Positions 1-6,598 of a stretch of 11,097 nt of DNA are shown here, in pieces (the first letter of the stretch is position 1; the number at the start of each line of letters is the position of its first letter). The notes beneath the pieces were generated by a model. That model was not told the origin of the DNA. It saw only the letters and a list, made by a program, of their open reading frames with translations, and ran no database searches. Source of the DNA: Pseudomonadota bacterium (GTDB lineage: Bacteria; Pseudomonadota; Gammaproteobacteria; Xanthomonadales; Xanthomonadaceae); assembly GCA_025355485.1 (NCBI GenBank), contig JANXZP010000044.1:1-11097 (forward strand), read 5' to 3'. A program made the translations under genes and the position numbers.

Positions 1-3
1 TGC

Positions 4-19
4 TGCACCGCAAGGTGCA
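4..19. repeat. Short perfect hairpin with GCAA loop
   Basis: TGCACC (4-9) and GGTGCA (14-19) form a perfect 6-bp inverted repeat around a GCAA loop, a GNRA-type tetraloop if transcribed. It lies at the window edge, just before a CRP-like palindrome. It could be the 3' end of something to the left of the window or part of the control region of the gene at 261. Its function cannot be decided from here. Confidence 0.4.
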
Positions 20-22
20 ACC

Positions 23-38
23 TGTGACTCATGTCACT
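23..38. promoter_or_regulatory. CRP/Clp-like binding site
   Basis: TGTGA-CTCATG-TCACT matches the CRP consensus TGTGA-N6-TCACA at 9 of 10 half-site positions. In Xanthomonadales the CRP homologue Clp binds the same consensus and controls extracellular enzymes, which would suit the secreted-protein gene downstream. The site centre is about 230 bp before that gene's ATG and about 120-130 bp before the best -10-like sequence, farther than usual activator positions. It may therefore act on an unseen promoter or on a gene to the left. Confidence 0.4.
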
Positions 39-139
39 AATGTGTGCCGTCCGCTAGCTCCCGGCATGGCGTGATAGCTGACCGGGGAAATCCGACACCT
101 GTGCAAGTAGCTGTGTTCGGGGGCACATCGCATGGCGTG

Positions 140-154
140 TAATAAAAATAATAC
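140..154 (+). promoter_or_regulatory. AT-rich patch, possible -10 region
   Basis: The run TAATAAAAATAATAC is an isolated AT-rich patch in GC-rich DNA about 110 bp before the ATG at 261. It offers -10-like hexamers TAATAA (140-145) and TAATAC (149-154). No convincing -35 lies at the proper distance, as expected for an activator-dependent promoter. The call rests on composition only. Confidence 0.28.
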
Positions 155-164
155 GGGGCTCGCA

Positions 165-194
165 GCATCGGGACAGCACGACGTGCACCGATGC
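165..194 (+). repeat. Potential 5' leader stem-loop
   Basis: GCATCGG (165-171) pairs with CCGATGC (188-194). Inside it GCAC (176-179) pairs with GTGC (183-186) around a short loop, giving a two-part stem. An overlapping 12-bp perfect palindrome, CGATGCGCATCG, lies at 189-200, so two exclusive foldings are possible. The structure lies between the AT-rich patch and the ATG at 261 and may be part of that mRNA leader. No known riboswitch class was recognised. Confidence 0.3.
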
Positions 195-260
195 GCATCG
201 CACCCGGGGTTCTGACGCTCGGATATCCCTTTCAGCTTGACCAATCCTAGGAGATTTCAG

Positions 261-1868
261 ATGACAGCTTCGTTTCCGCGTGCGGCGTCTTTAGTGATGC
301 CTGCCTTGTTGCTGGCGATGGGAGTCGGCACTTTTTATGCCGGCAACGCATCGGCCGCCGGTGCAGAAGTCACCCAGGCCCAGAACGGCGCGACCGCGCA
401 CTCGCTGCGTGGCACGACCCCTCGTCCGGACGATTTCGCCAAGGGCCAGAAAGAACATCCGATGCACCCGCTGCCGTTCCTCGACGGCCCCGGCAATCCG
501 ACCGATGGCGCGGTGCAGAGCGGCAGCGTGGGCAGTCCGTTCGCGCCCACCTTCGGCAGCGGCAGGCTCGGCGTCGGCAACGGGTTCACCGGCCCGCAAG
601 GCACGTTCACCGTGAACAGCGCCCCGCCGGATATCACGGGTGCGGTCGGTGCGACCCAGTACGTGGAAGTGGTGAACTCGGGCCTGGCGGTGTTCGACAA
701 GGCCACCAAGTCGGTGATCTATGGCCCTGTGCCGACCAACACCCTGTGGCAGAGCCTGGGCGGTTCCTGCGCGGCCGACAACGACGGCGACGCGACGGTG
801 GTGTACGACAAGGCCGCCGGACGCTGGGTAATCTCGCAGTTCGCGGTGACCGCCGCGCCGTACTACGAGTGCGTGGCGGTGTCGCAGACCAGCGATGCGA
901 CCGGTTCGTACTGGCTGTACGCGTTCCCCTACGGCAGCACCTTCCCGGACTATCCGAAGATGGGCGTATGGCCTGACGCGTACTACGAAACCTTCAACAT
1001 GTTCAACGGCAACACCTTCGCGGGCGCCAAGCTGTGCGCCTACGACCGCGGCAAGATGCTGACCGGCGCGCCGGCCACGCAGCAGTGCTTCCAGTTGTCC
1101 ACCTCCTACGGCGGCGTGCTGCCTGCGGACGCGGATGGCGCCACCGCACCGCCGGCCGGTTCGCCGAACTACCTGATGAACTTCGGCGCCAGCTCGCTGA
1201 ACCTGTGGAAGTTCCATGTCGACTGGACCAACTCGGCCAATTCAACCTTGGGCAGCCCGACGGTCATCGGCGTGTCGAGCTTTGCGACCGCCTGCGGCGG
1301 CGGCACCTGCGTCCCGCAGCTCAATACGCGGCAGAAGCTCGACTCGCTCGCCGACCGCCTGATGTACCGTCTGGCCTACCGCAACTTCGGCGGCAACGAG
1401 TCGCTGGTGGTGTCGCATTCGGTCAAGGTCGGTACCAGCAAGCAGAATCCGTACACGGGCGTGCGCTGGTACGAGGTTCGCAGCCCCGGTGCGACGCCGG
1501 TCGTGTACCAGCAATCCACGTTCTCGCCGGATAGCACGTTCCGCTGGATGCCGTCGGTGGCGATGGACAAGCTCGGCGACATGGCGATCGGTTACAGCGC
1601 CTCGAGCAGTTCGATCTATCCGGCGATCCGCTACACCGGACGCCTGAGCAGCGATCCGCTCAACACGATGCAGACCGAGGCGAGCATCATCGCCGGCGGC
1701 GGCGCGCAGAGCGGCTCGAACCTCGCCCGCTGGGGCGATTACAGCAGCATGACGCTCGATCCGGTGGACGATTGCACGTTCTGGTACGCGAACGAATACG
1801 AATCCACGACCGGCGCGTTCAACTGGAGCACGCAGATCGCCTCGTTCAAGTTCCCGACCTGCAACTGA
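261..1868 (+). CDS. Secreted Cys-rich protein of unknown function
   Basis: The protein has 535 aa. The start at 261 is chosen because AGGAGA (249-254) sits 6 nt upstream; an in-frame start at 237 has no such site and would put charged residues before the signal peptide. Residues 1-32 form a Sec signal peptide: a short Arg-containing N-region, a hydrophobic core MPALLLAMGVGTFYAG and an ASA|AG cleavage site. The mature part holds eight cysteines (170, 204, 259, 276, 345, 350, 505, 534), an even number that fits disulfides in an exported protein. Recurring aromatic/Gly/Asp segments such as DNDGDATVVYD (about 173-183), YPKMGVWPDAYY (231-242) and RWGDYSSMTLDPVDDCTFWY (490-509) resemble segments I recall from uncharacterised secreted bacterial proteins. 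A beta-rich, possibly propeller-like fold is my inference. There is no lipobox, transmembrane segment or recognisable catalytic motif. The leader resembles that of the peptidase downstream. The gene has its own terminator, so it is not simply an operon with its neighbour. Confidence 0.85.
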   Translation: MTASFPRAASLVMPALLLAMGVGTFYAGNASAAGAEVTQAQNGATAHSLRGTTPRPDDFAKGQKEHPMHPLPFLDGPGNPTDGAVQSGSVGSPFAPTFGSGRLGVGNGFTGPQGTFTVNSAPPDITGAVGATQYVEVVNSGLAVFDKATKSVIYGPVPTNTLWQSLGGSCAADNDGDATVVYDKAAGRWVISQFAVTAAPYYECVAVSQTSDATGSYWLYAFPYGSTFPDYPKMGVWPDAYYETFNMFNGNTFAGAKLCAYDRGKMLTGAPATQQCFQLSTSYGGVLPADADGATAPPAGSPNYLMNFGASSLNLWKFHVDWTNSANSTLGSPTVIGVSSFATACGGGTCVPQLNTRQKLDSLADRLMYRLAYRNFGGNESLVVSHSVKVGTSKQNPYTGVRWYEVRSPGATPVVYQQSTFSPDSTFRWMPSVAMDKLGDMAIGYSASSSSIYPAIRYTGRLSSDPLNTMQTEASIIAGGGAQSGSNLARWGDYSSMTLDPVDDCTFWYANEYESTTGAFNWSTQIASFKFPTCN

Positions 1869-1902
1869 TCGGCGCTGATATTTAATCAGCCGATGCATCA
1901 CG

Positions 1903-1935
1903 AACCCTTCCGGTGGCGACGCTGGAAGGGTTTTT
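1903..1935 (+). terminator. Rho-independent terminator after the secreted-protein gene
   Basis: AACCCTTCC (1903-1911) pairs perfectly with GGAAGGGTT (1924-1932) over a 12-nt loop, and the second arm runs into a T-tract (1931-1935). It starts 34 nt after the stop codon. A smaller hairpin, GCTGAT-ATTTA-ATCAGC (1874-1890), precedes it. It separates transcription of the two exoprotein genes. Confidence 0.85.
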
Positions 1936-2143
1936 CATATCCGGGCGGTGTTCGCGACCGGGATGTGCTGGAATTGTCGTCTCCTGCGCTGCATGATGCG
2001 AATTCGGTCACGGAATGTGCGCCGATTGCTGCGTGGGGGCCGGAAACGTTGGAACGACTAAGCAGCGCCTGCCGACGTAGTTCGCTTGGGGACGTGCGAT
2101 GGCACGGCGCCTTTTTTCTGACAGATCTGACGAGGATATCCAG

Positions 2144-3754
2144 ATGACAGTTTCTTTCCTGCGCAAGGCATCCATAGCGATGCCCGCTTTGCTGCTGGCG
2201 ATGAGTACGATCGCAGCGACCCCGGGGTCGGACACGATGGCCACGGTCGCGCGCACCACGACATTGCGGCAGGGCGACGTGGTCACCGGCGCGCTACCGG
2301 TGGCGCAGCCGATCCATATCGTGGTCGCGCTGAAGATGCACAACCGCGACGCGCTCGACAGCTTCATCGCGAACGTGGCGAAGAACGCGGTGGGTGGCGT
2401 GGCGCAGCCGATGAGCCGGGAAACATTCCTGGCCAATCACGCCCCGACGCAGTCGGAAGCGCAGAGGGTCGCGGATTACCTGACCCGCTCGGGCTTCAGG
2501 AATGTCGAGATTGCACCGAACCGGTTGCTGGTATCGGCCGATGGCAATGCCAACGCCGCACGCAGCGCATTCCTGACGTCGTTCGTTAGCGTGAAGACCA
2601 GAGAAGGCCGGATGGCGTTCGCCAACAACGACGATGCGCACATCCCGCTGGCTCTCAAGGACAGCGTGCTGTCGGTCGTCGGCTTGCAGTCTGTGCACCA
2701 GATGCACACGTACGCGCAACAGCTCAATCCCCAGGCCACGGCCGCGTTTTTCGGCGTAGGCCACTATCCGAATGATTTCCCAGCGGTTTATGGCGCAAAC
2801 AACGTTCCGACGGCAGCCGGCGTAAGCGTGGGCATCATCACCTCGGGCTCCCTCACACAGACCATCACCGACCTGAACTCGTTCACCGCCGCGCATGGGT
2901 TCCCCACGGTGGTCACGCAAACCGTCAACACCGGCGGCACCAGCACCGATACCTCCGGTACCGGCGAATGGAACCTGGATAGCCAGAGCATCGTCGGCAT
3001 GGCGGGTGGCCGGGTTGGCAAGATCATCTTCTACAACCAGCCCGACCTGTCGCTTCCCGGCATTACGGCGAACCTCAATGCAGCGGTCACCGCCAACGCG
3101 GCCAAGATCATCAATATGTCGCTGGGCTTGTGCGAACTCTACTCGCAGGAAAGTGGAGATGCCGCCGCGGACGACCAGATCTTCGCCACCGCCGTCGCCC
3201 AGGGCCAGACATTTTCGGTCGCCACCGGCGACTTGGGTGCCGACGAATGCGGCGATGGCGGCACCACGCCGAGCTATCCGGCCTCCTCGCCGTACGTCAT
3301 GGCGATTTCAGGCACGACCTTGCTGACCGGATCCACGACGACATGGAACGGCGAAAGGGTGTGGGATTCCAGCGGTGGCAGCGCCAGCACATTCGAACCC
3401 AAGCCGGCCTGGCAGAATGCCCTGGTGTCGGGTACCAAGCGCGTCGACGCCGACGTCTCATTCGATGGCGATCCGCATTCCGGTGCGAACATCATCTATA
3501 ACGGCGCCACTTATACGTTTGGCGGCACCAGCTTGTCCGCGCCACTTTTCGCAGGCCTTTGGGCCCGCGTGATCGCGGTCAAGGGGACGGGCGTCGGATT
3601 TGCGGCCCCGCTGATCTACGCCCTCCCGGCGACCGACTTCCACGACATCTACATCGGCAACAACCGCGGCTCGACCGCGCAACGCGGCTACGACTTCGTG
3701 AGCGGTCGCGGCAGCTTGATCCTGAACACCGCGATCAACCATATCGGGCACTAG
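2144..3754 (+). CDS. Secreted S53 family serine-carboxyl peptidase (sedolisin/pro-kumamolisin type)
   Basis: This is an exported endopeptidase of the sedolisin family. Known members use a Ser-Glu-Asp triad, are made with an autocatalytically removed prodomain and are mostly acid-active. The 536-aa protein starts at 2144, where GAGGA (2132-2136) lies 7 nt upstream; the frame is open to 2099 but those 15 residues are hydrophilic and precede the signal peptide. Residues 1-25 are a Sec signal peptide. Residues about 50-190 match a pro-kumamolisin activation domain (HIVVALKMHNRDALDSF; SRETFLANHAPTQSEAQRVA). The peptidase domain covers about 200-536. Catalytic Glu275 and Asp279 lie in GEWNLD, oxyanion Asp363 in ATGDLG and nucleophile Ser463 in GGTSLSAP. 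A C-terminal calcium site is suggested by HDIYIGNN (500-507) and GYDFVSGRGS (515-524). All key residues are present, so it is probably active. Two cysteines (330, 369) could pair. It follows another secreted-protein gene with a related leader, and no dedicated transporter is nearby. The substrate is unknown. Confidence 0.93.
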   Translation: MTVSFLRKASIAMPALLLAMSTIAATPGSDTMATVARTTTLRQGDVVTGALPVAQPIHIVVALKMHNRDALDSFIANVAKNAVGGVAQPMSRETFLANHAPTQSEAQRVADYLTRSGFRNVEIAPNRLLVSADGNANAARSAFLTSFVSVKTREGRMAFANNDDAHIPLALKDSVLSVVGLQSVHQMHTYAQQLNPQATAAFFGVGHYPNDFPAVYGANNVPTAAGVSVGIITSGSLTQTITDLNSFTAAHGFPTVVTQTVNTGGTSTDTSGTGEWNLDSQSIVGMAGGRVGKIIFYNQPDLSLPGITANLNAAVTANAAKIINMSLGLCELYSQESGDAAADDQIFATAVAQGQTFSVATGDLGADECGDGGTTPSYPASSPYVMAISGTTLLTGSTTTWNGERVWDSSGGSASTFEPKPAWQNALVSGTKRVDADVSFDGDPHSGANIIYNGATYTFGGTSLSAPLFAGLWARVIAVKGTGVGFAAPLIYALPATDFHDIYIGNNRGSTAQRGYDFVSGRGSLILNTAINHIGH

Positions 3755-3776
3755 AGGTTCGGGGATCACAGGGACT

Positions 3777-3808
3777 GCCGCTGGCGAGGTTCCGACTTCG
3801 CCAGCGGC
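3777..3808 (+). terminator. Strong hairpin after the S53 gene, no U-tract
   Basis: GCCGCTGGCGA (3777-3787) pairs perfectly over 11 bp with TCGCCAGCGGC (3798-3808) around a 10-nt loop, 22 nt after the peptidase stop codon. No T-run follows, so it is not a classical intrinsic terminator. It may stabilise the 3' end of the mRNA or act with Rho, separating this gene from the rpsP operon. Confidence 0.5.
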
Positions 3809-3869
3809 GGGCGCTTGAGGCGATGGCGGTCAACCCGGCAAGGGGTTTCGTCGCTGTCCCCGAATGGGT

Positions 3870-3875
3870 TATCCT
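3870..3875 (+). promoter_or_regulatory. Possible -10 of the rpsP operon promoter
   Basis: TATCCT (3870-3875) matches the -10 consensus at 4 of 6 positions and lies 64 nt before the rpsP ATG. The sequence 17 nt upstream (around 3847-3852, TTCGTC) is only a weak -35. A promoter is expected in this gap, since the hairpin at 3777-3808 separates the operon from the peptidase gene. Confidence 0.35.
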
Positions 3876-3939
3876 ACGCAGCTTGCTACCGGCGACGTCT
3901 TGCCCGGCAGCCCATCAGCCATCACCGAGATCCACATCC

Positions 3940-4194
3940 ATGGTCAAGATTCGTCTGACTCGCGGCGGCGCCAAGAAGCGTCCGTTCTATCACATCGTTG
4001 CCACCGACCAGCGCAAGAAGCGCGACGGCCGTTCGCTCGAGCGCCTGGGTTATTACAACCCGATCGCCGGCGCCAACGAGAAGCGCATCGAGCTCGACAC
4101 TGGCCGCGTGCAGCATTGGCTCGACAACGGCGCGCAGATGACCGACAAGGTGCGCATGCTGTTCAAGGAAGCATCGCAGCCCAAGGCGGCGTGA
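3940..4194 (+). CDS. rpsP: 30S ribosomal protein bS16
   Basis: bS16 is a small 30S subunit protein that binds 16S rRNA early in assembly. The 84-aa product begins MVKIRLTRGGAKKRPFYHIV and contains RDGRSLERLGYYNP (29-42), the conserved signature of the family. Length and basic composition are typical. The frame stays open upstream to 3559, but the family starts at MVKIRL, so the ATG at 3940 is used; a weak GAGA (3927-3930) lies 9 nt upstream. It is the first gene of the rpsP-rimM-trmD-rplS operon, and its stop lies 16 nt before the chosen rimM start. Confidence 0.98.
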   Translation: MVKIRLTRGGAKKRPFYHIVATDQRKKRDGRSLERLGYYNPIAGANEKRIELDTGRVQHWLDNGAQMTDKVRMLFKEASQPKAA

Positions 4195-4210
4195 TGCTGG
4201 CGGGTTGCGC

Positions 4211-4765
4211 GTGAGCGCGACCGCAGACGACCGGCAAGCCGGTTCGTCCCACGCGAATCGCCCGGCTGCGGATCGACCAATTCTGCTCGGACGCATCTCC
4301 GGCGTGTTCGGCGTGCGCGGCGAGATCAAGCTCGAATCCTGGACCGATCCACGCGAAGCGATCTTCCGCTATCAGCCATGGACGCTTGTGCGCGGTGAGT
4401 CCGCATCCCCGATGGCCGGTGTGCGCGGTCGCACGCACGGGCAGGCGCTGGTCGCCACGGTTCCCGGCATCGACGATCGCGACAGCGCACAGCAGCTGGT
4501 CGGTTTCGAGATCAGCGTACCGCGCAGTGCATTGCCGCCGCCGAAGTCCGGCGAATACTACTGGGTCGATCTGGAAGGGCTGGGCGTCGTGACCGTCGAT
4601 GGCGTTGCGCTGGGAACGGTGTCGCATCTGCTCGAAACCGGCGCCAACCATGTGCTGGTCGTGCACGGTGATCGCGAGCGGTTGGTTCCGTTCGTGGCGC
4701 CGCACCTTGTTTCGGTGAATTTCGACGCGAACCGGATCGTGGTGGACTGGGATCCGGATTTCTGA
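4211..4765 (+). CDS. rimM: Ribosome maturation factor RimM
   Basis: RimM helps maturation of the 30S head domain and binds uS19. The product, 184 aa from the GTG at 4211, has an N-terminal RimM domain beginning ILLGRISGVFGVRGEIKLES and a C-terminal PRC-barrel domain with YYWVDLEGLGV, ETGANHVLVV and the ending IVVDWDPDF. The start is uncertain: there is no in-frame ATG before the conserved ILLGR segment. GTG 4211 is preceded by GGCGGG (4199-4204) at 6 nt, while TTG 4205 has no such site. Either start leaves about 25 poorly conserved Ser/Ala/Asp-rich residues before the domain, longer than I recall for Xanthomonas homologues. It is the second gene of the operon, between rpsP and trmD. Confidence 0.95.
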   Translation: MSATADDRQAGSSHANRPAADRPILLGRISGVFGVRGEIKLESWTDPREAIFRYQPWTLVRGESASPMAGVRGRTHGQALVATVPGIDDRDSAQQLVGFEISVPRSALPPPKSGEYYWVDLEGLGVVTVDGVALGTVSHLLETGANHVLVVHGDRERLVPFVAPHLVSVNFDANRIVVDWDPDF

Positions 4766-4777
4766 AGACCGCACGCC

Positions 4778-5551
4778 ATGCGCCTCGATGCCATCACCCT
4801 GTTTCCCGATTTCCTGCGCCAGTGCGCCGATGTCGGCGTGGTCGGGCGCGCACGCGAGCGCGGGCTGTTGCAACTCGAAACCTGGAATCCGCGCGATTAC
4901 GCGACCGGCAAATACCGTCGTGTTGACGATCGCCCGTTCGGCGGTGGTCCCGGCATGTTGATGCTGATCGACCCCCTGCGCGCCTGCATTGACGCGGCTC
5001 GCGCGGCAGCCGCAGGCGTGGATGCAGAACCGGCACCATTGATCTACCTCAGCCCACAGGGCGAACGCCTGACCCAGGCCACCGTGCGTCGGCTCGCCAC
5101 GATGCCGCGCCTGCTGTTGTTGTGCGGACGCTACGAAGGCATCGACGAACGCCTGATCGCGCGCGAGGTGCACAAAGAGATATCGATTGGCGATTACGTG
5201 CTGTCCGGCGGCGAACTGGCTGCGGCGGTGCTGCTCGATGCGATCGGCCGCTTGCAGGAAGGCGCATTGAACGATGCCGATTCGGCGGCGCAGGACTCGT
5301 TCGAGGACGGTCTGCTCGATTGCCCGCATTACACGCGCTCGGATACCGAAGGCACAGCCGGCATCCCCGACGTACTGCTGTCCGGCGACCACGCCGCGAT
5401 CCGCCGCTGGCGGCGCCAGCAATCGCTGGGCCGCACATGGTTGCGACGCCCGGATCTGCTTGCGCGCGCGCAGTTGGACAACGACGATCGCGCGTTGCTC
5501 GACGCGTTCCGGCACGAGTGGCTGGCCAGTCAGGCGAAAAACGAGTCCTGA
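4778..5551 (+). CDS. trmD: tRNA (guanine-37-N1)-methyltransferase
   Basis: TrmD is a SPOUT-class enzyme that uses S-adenosylmethionine to make m1G37 in tRNAs reading CNN/GGG-type codons, preventing +1 frameshifts. The 257-aa product has the trefoil-knot cofactor motifs LSPQGERLTQ (91-100), LLLCGRYEGIDERL (113-126) and ISIGDYVLSGGE (135-146). Arg158 and Asp173 (in DSF) correspond by alignment with Haemophilus TrmD to the catalytic Arg154 and Asp169. LDCPHYTR (180-187) is also typical, although the usual Pro after it is Ser188. It starts 12 nt after the rimM stop with a modest GAAGA (4764-4768) overlapping that stop, suggesting translational coupling. Confidence 0.98.
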   Translation: MRLDAITLFPDFLRQCADVGVVGRARERGLLQLETWNPRDYATGKYRRVDDRPFGGGPGMLMLIDPLRACIDAARAAAAGVDAEPAPLIYLSPQGERLTQATVRRLATMPRLLLLCGRYEGIDERLIAREVHKEISIGDYVLSGGELAAAVLLDAIGRLQEGALNDADSAAQDSFEDGLLDCPHYTRSDTEGTAGIPDVLLSGDHAAIRRWRRQQSLGRTWLRRPDLLARAQLDNDDRALLDAFRHEWLASQAKNES

Positions 5552-5643
5552 GATCGCGGGTCTAGCCAGCGCCCTTAGCCATCGGCTACACTATGCGACT
5601 TCCTGCCGGGCCCTGCCTCGGCACCATCGAACGGTAGCGTGCC

Positions 5644-6048
5644 ATGAACAAGCTCCAGCAATTCGAAGCAGACCAGATCAAGCGCGAGCTTCCAGAGTTC
5701 GGCCCCGGCGATACCGTCGTGGTCAACGTCAAGGTCAAGGAAGGCAATCGCGAGCGCGTGCAGGCCTATGAGGGCGTGGTCATCGCGAAAAAGAATCGCG
5801 GCCTGAATTCGGCCTTCACCGTGCGCAAGATGTCGCATGGTTTCGGCGTCGAGCGCGTGTTCCAGACCCACAGCGCGGTGATCGATTCGGTTGAGGTCAA
5901 GCGCCGCGGCAAGGGGCGCGCCGGCAAGCTGTATTACCTGCGCGAACTGGAAGGCAAGAAGGCGCGCATCAAGGAAGATCTCGCCGGCAACGCCGCCGCG
6001 AAAACGGCCGCCAAGACCGCCGCGAGCAAGGCTGCTGCTGCCGAGTAA
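5644..6048 (+). CDS. rplS: 50S ribosomal protein bL19
   Basis: bL19 sits at the 30S-50S interface of the large subunit. The 134-aa product shows the family hallmarks PGDTVVVNVKVKEGNRERVQ, YEGVVIAKKNRG and FQTHSAVIDSVEVKRRGKGR, followed by KLYYLR. After about residue 114 it has a 20-residue Ala/Lys tail (NAAAKTAAKTAASKAAAAE), an extension beyond the roughly 115-aa E. coli protein and likely disordered. No good Shine-Dalgarno precedes ATG 5644. The 92-nt gap after trmD holds a TACACT (5587-5592) that could be a weak internal -10 and small hairpins at 5576-5588 and 5604-5623, so some separate expression is possible. It is the last gene of the operon, followed by a terminator. Confidence 0.98.
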   Translation: MNKLQQFEADQIKRELPEFGPGDTVVVNVKVKEGNRERVQAYEGVVIAKKNRGLNSAFTVRKMSHGFGVERVFQTHSAVIDSVEVKRRGKGRAGKLYYLRELEGKKARIKEDLAGNAAAKTAAKTAASKAAAAE

Positions 6049-6071
6049 GCGCTTCCGCAACATGATTCCGC

Positions 6072-6096
6072 AAACGGCCGCTGATGCGGCCGTTTT
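6072..6096 (+). terminator. Rho-independent terminator of the rpsP operon
   Basis: AAACGGCCGC (6072-6081) and GCGGCCGTTT (6086-6095) form a perfect 10-bp stem with a TGAT loop. The 3' arm ends in TTTT (6093-6096). It starts 24 nt after the rplS stop codon and marks the end of the operon. Confidence 0.88.
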
Positions 6097-6166
6097 GCTG
6101 TGCGCGATACGGGATTGCGATTGAGCTGGCGCGCACTGATGATGGTGCGATTCCGCATTCCAAAAA

Positions 6167-6598
6167 ATGATGATGTCAGTTGCCAACAACAAATCCGAAA
6201 AGAGGCCGCCGCACGATGGCGTGCGCCTTGACCTGTGGTTGTGGGCTGCGCGGTTCTTCAAGACGCGCGCGCTGGCCAAGCATGCAATCGAAGCGGGCAA
6301 GGTCGACGTCAATGCGCAACCGGGCAAGCCGGCGACGCTGCTGCGTGCGGGCGAAACTCTGCGTATCGCGCGTGGCGAGGAACGCTTTGAAGTGATCGTG
6401 TTCGCGCTTTCGGCGCAACGCGGCCCAGCCAGCGTCGCACAAATGCTATATCGCGAAACCGCTGCATCACGCACTGCGCGCGAACTTGAACGCGAACGTC
6501 GCCGCATGGAAGCAACCGGTTACCGCGCGCCACTCACGAAACCCGATAAACGTGCGCGTCGGTTGATCCGCGCACTGGGCGATATCGACGCACAGTAG
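6167..6598 (+). CDS. hslR: Hsp15-type S4-domain RNA-binding protein (HslR family)
   Basis: Hsp15 binds stalled 50S subunits carrying nascent peptidyl-tRNA and helps recycle them after heat shock. The product (143 aa at most) carries an S4 RNA-binding domain from about residue 19 to 80 (VRLDLWLWAARFFKTRALAK, IEAGKVDVNAQ, GETLRIARG). A basic helical C-terminal part (RTARELERERRRMEATG) and PDKRARRLIRAL near the end follow, the usual Hsp15 layout with similar length to E. coli (133 aa). Three consecutive ATG codons (6167, 6170, 6173) may each start it, and no Shine-Dalgarno is visible. A weak promoter could be TTGCGA (6115-6120) and GATGAT (6138-6143), spaced 17 bp. It follows the rplS terminator and converges with mutS. 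The gene symbol is given by family resemblance. Confidence 0.88.
   Translation: MMMSVANNKSEKRPPHDGVRLDLWLWAARFFKTRALAKHAIEAGKVDVNAQPGKPATLLRAGETLRIARGEERFEVIVFALSAQRGPASVAQMLYRETAASRTARELERERRRMEATGYRAPLTKPDKRARRLIRALGDIDAQ

Noticed and set aside
29..244. 71-codon - strand open frame before the first gene
   Set aside because: It overlaps the candidate regulatory elements, has no ribosome binding site and shows no domain.
291..1217. 308-aa - strand open frame opposite the secreted-protein gene
   Set aside because: Low-complexity Arg/Gly/Ala/Val-rich translation typical of antisense shadow frames. The + strand frame has a signal peptide and ribosome binding site.
1893..2147. 84-codon + strand open frame between the two exoprotein genes
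   Set aside because: It spans the rho-independent terminator at 1903-1935 and overlaps the leader of the S53 gene; there is no ribosome binding site or protein-like pattern.
3559..3939. In-frame upstream extension of rpsP
   Set aside because: The frame is open by chance through the end of the peptidase gene. bS16 proteins begin at MVKIRL-like sequence, and the likely promoter lies inside the extension.
4163..5515. 450-aa - strand open frame across rpsP, rimM and trmD
   Set aside because: It is antisense to three well-conserved genes; its length follows from codon bias and it shows no motifs or ribosome binding site.
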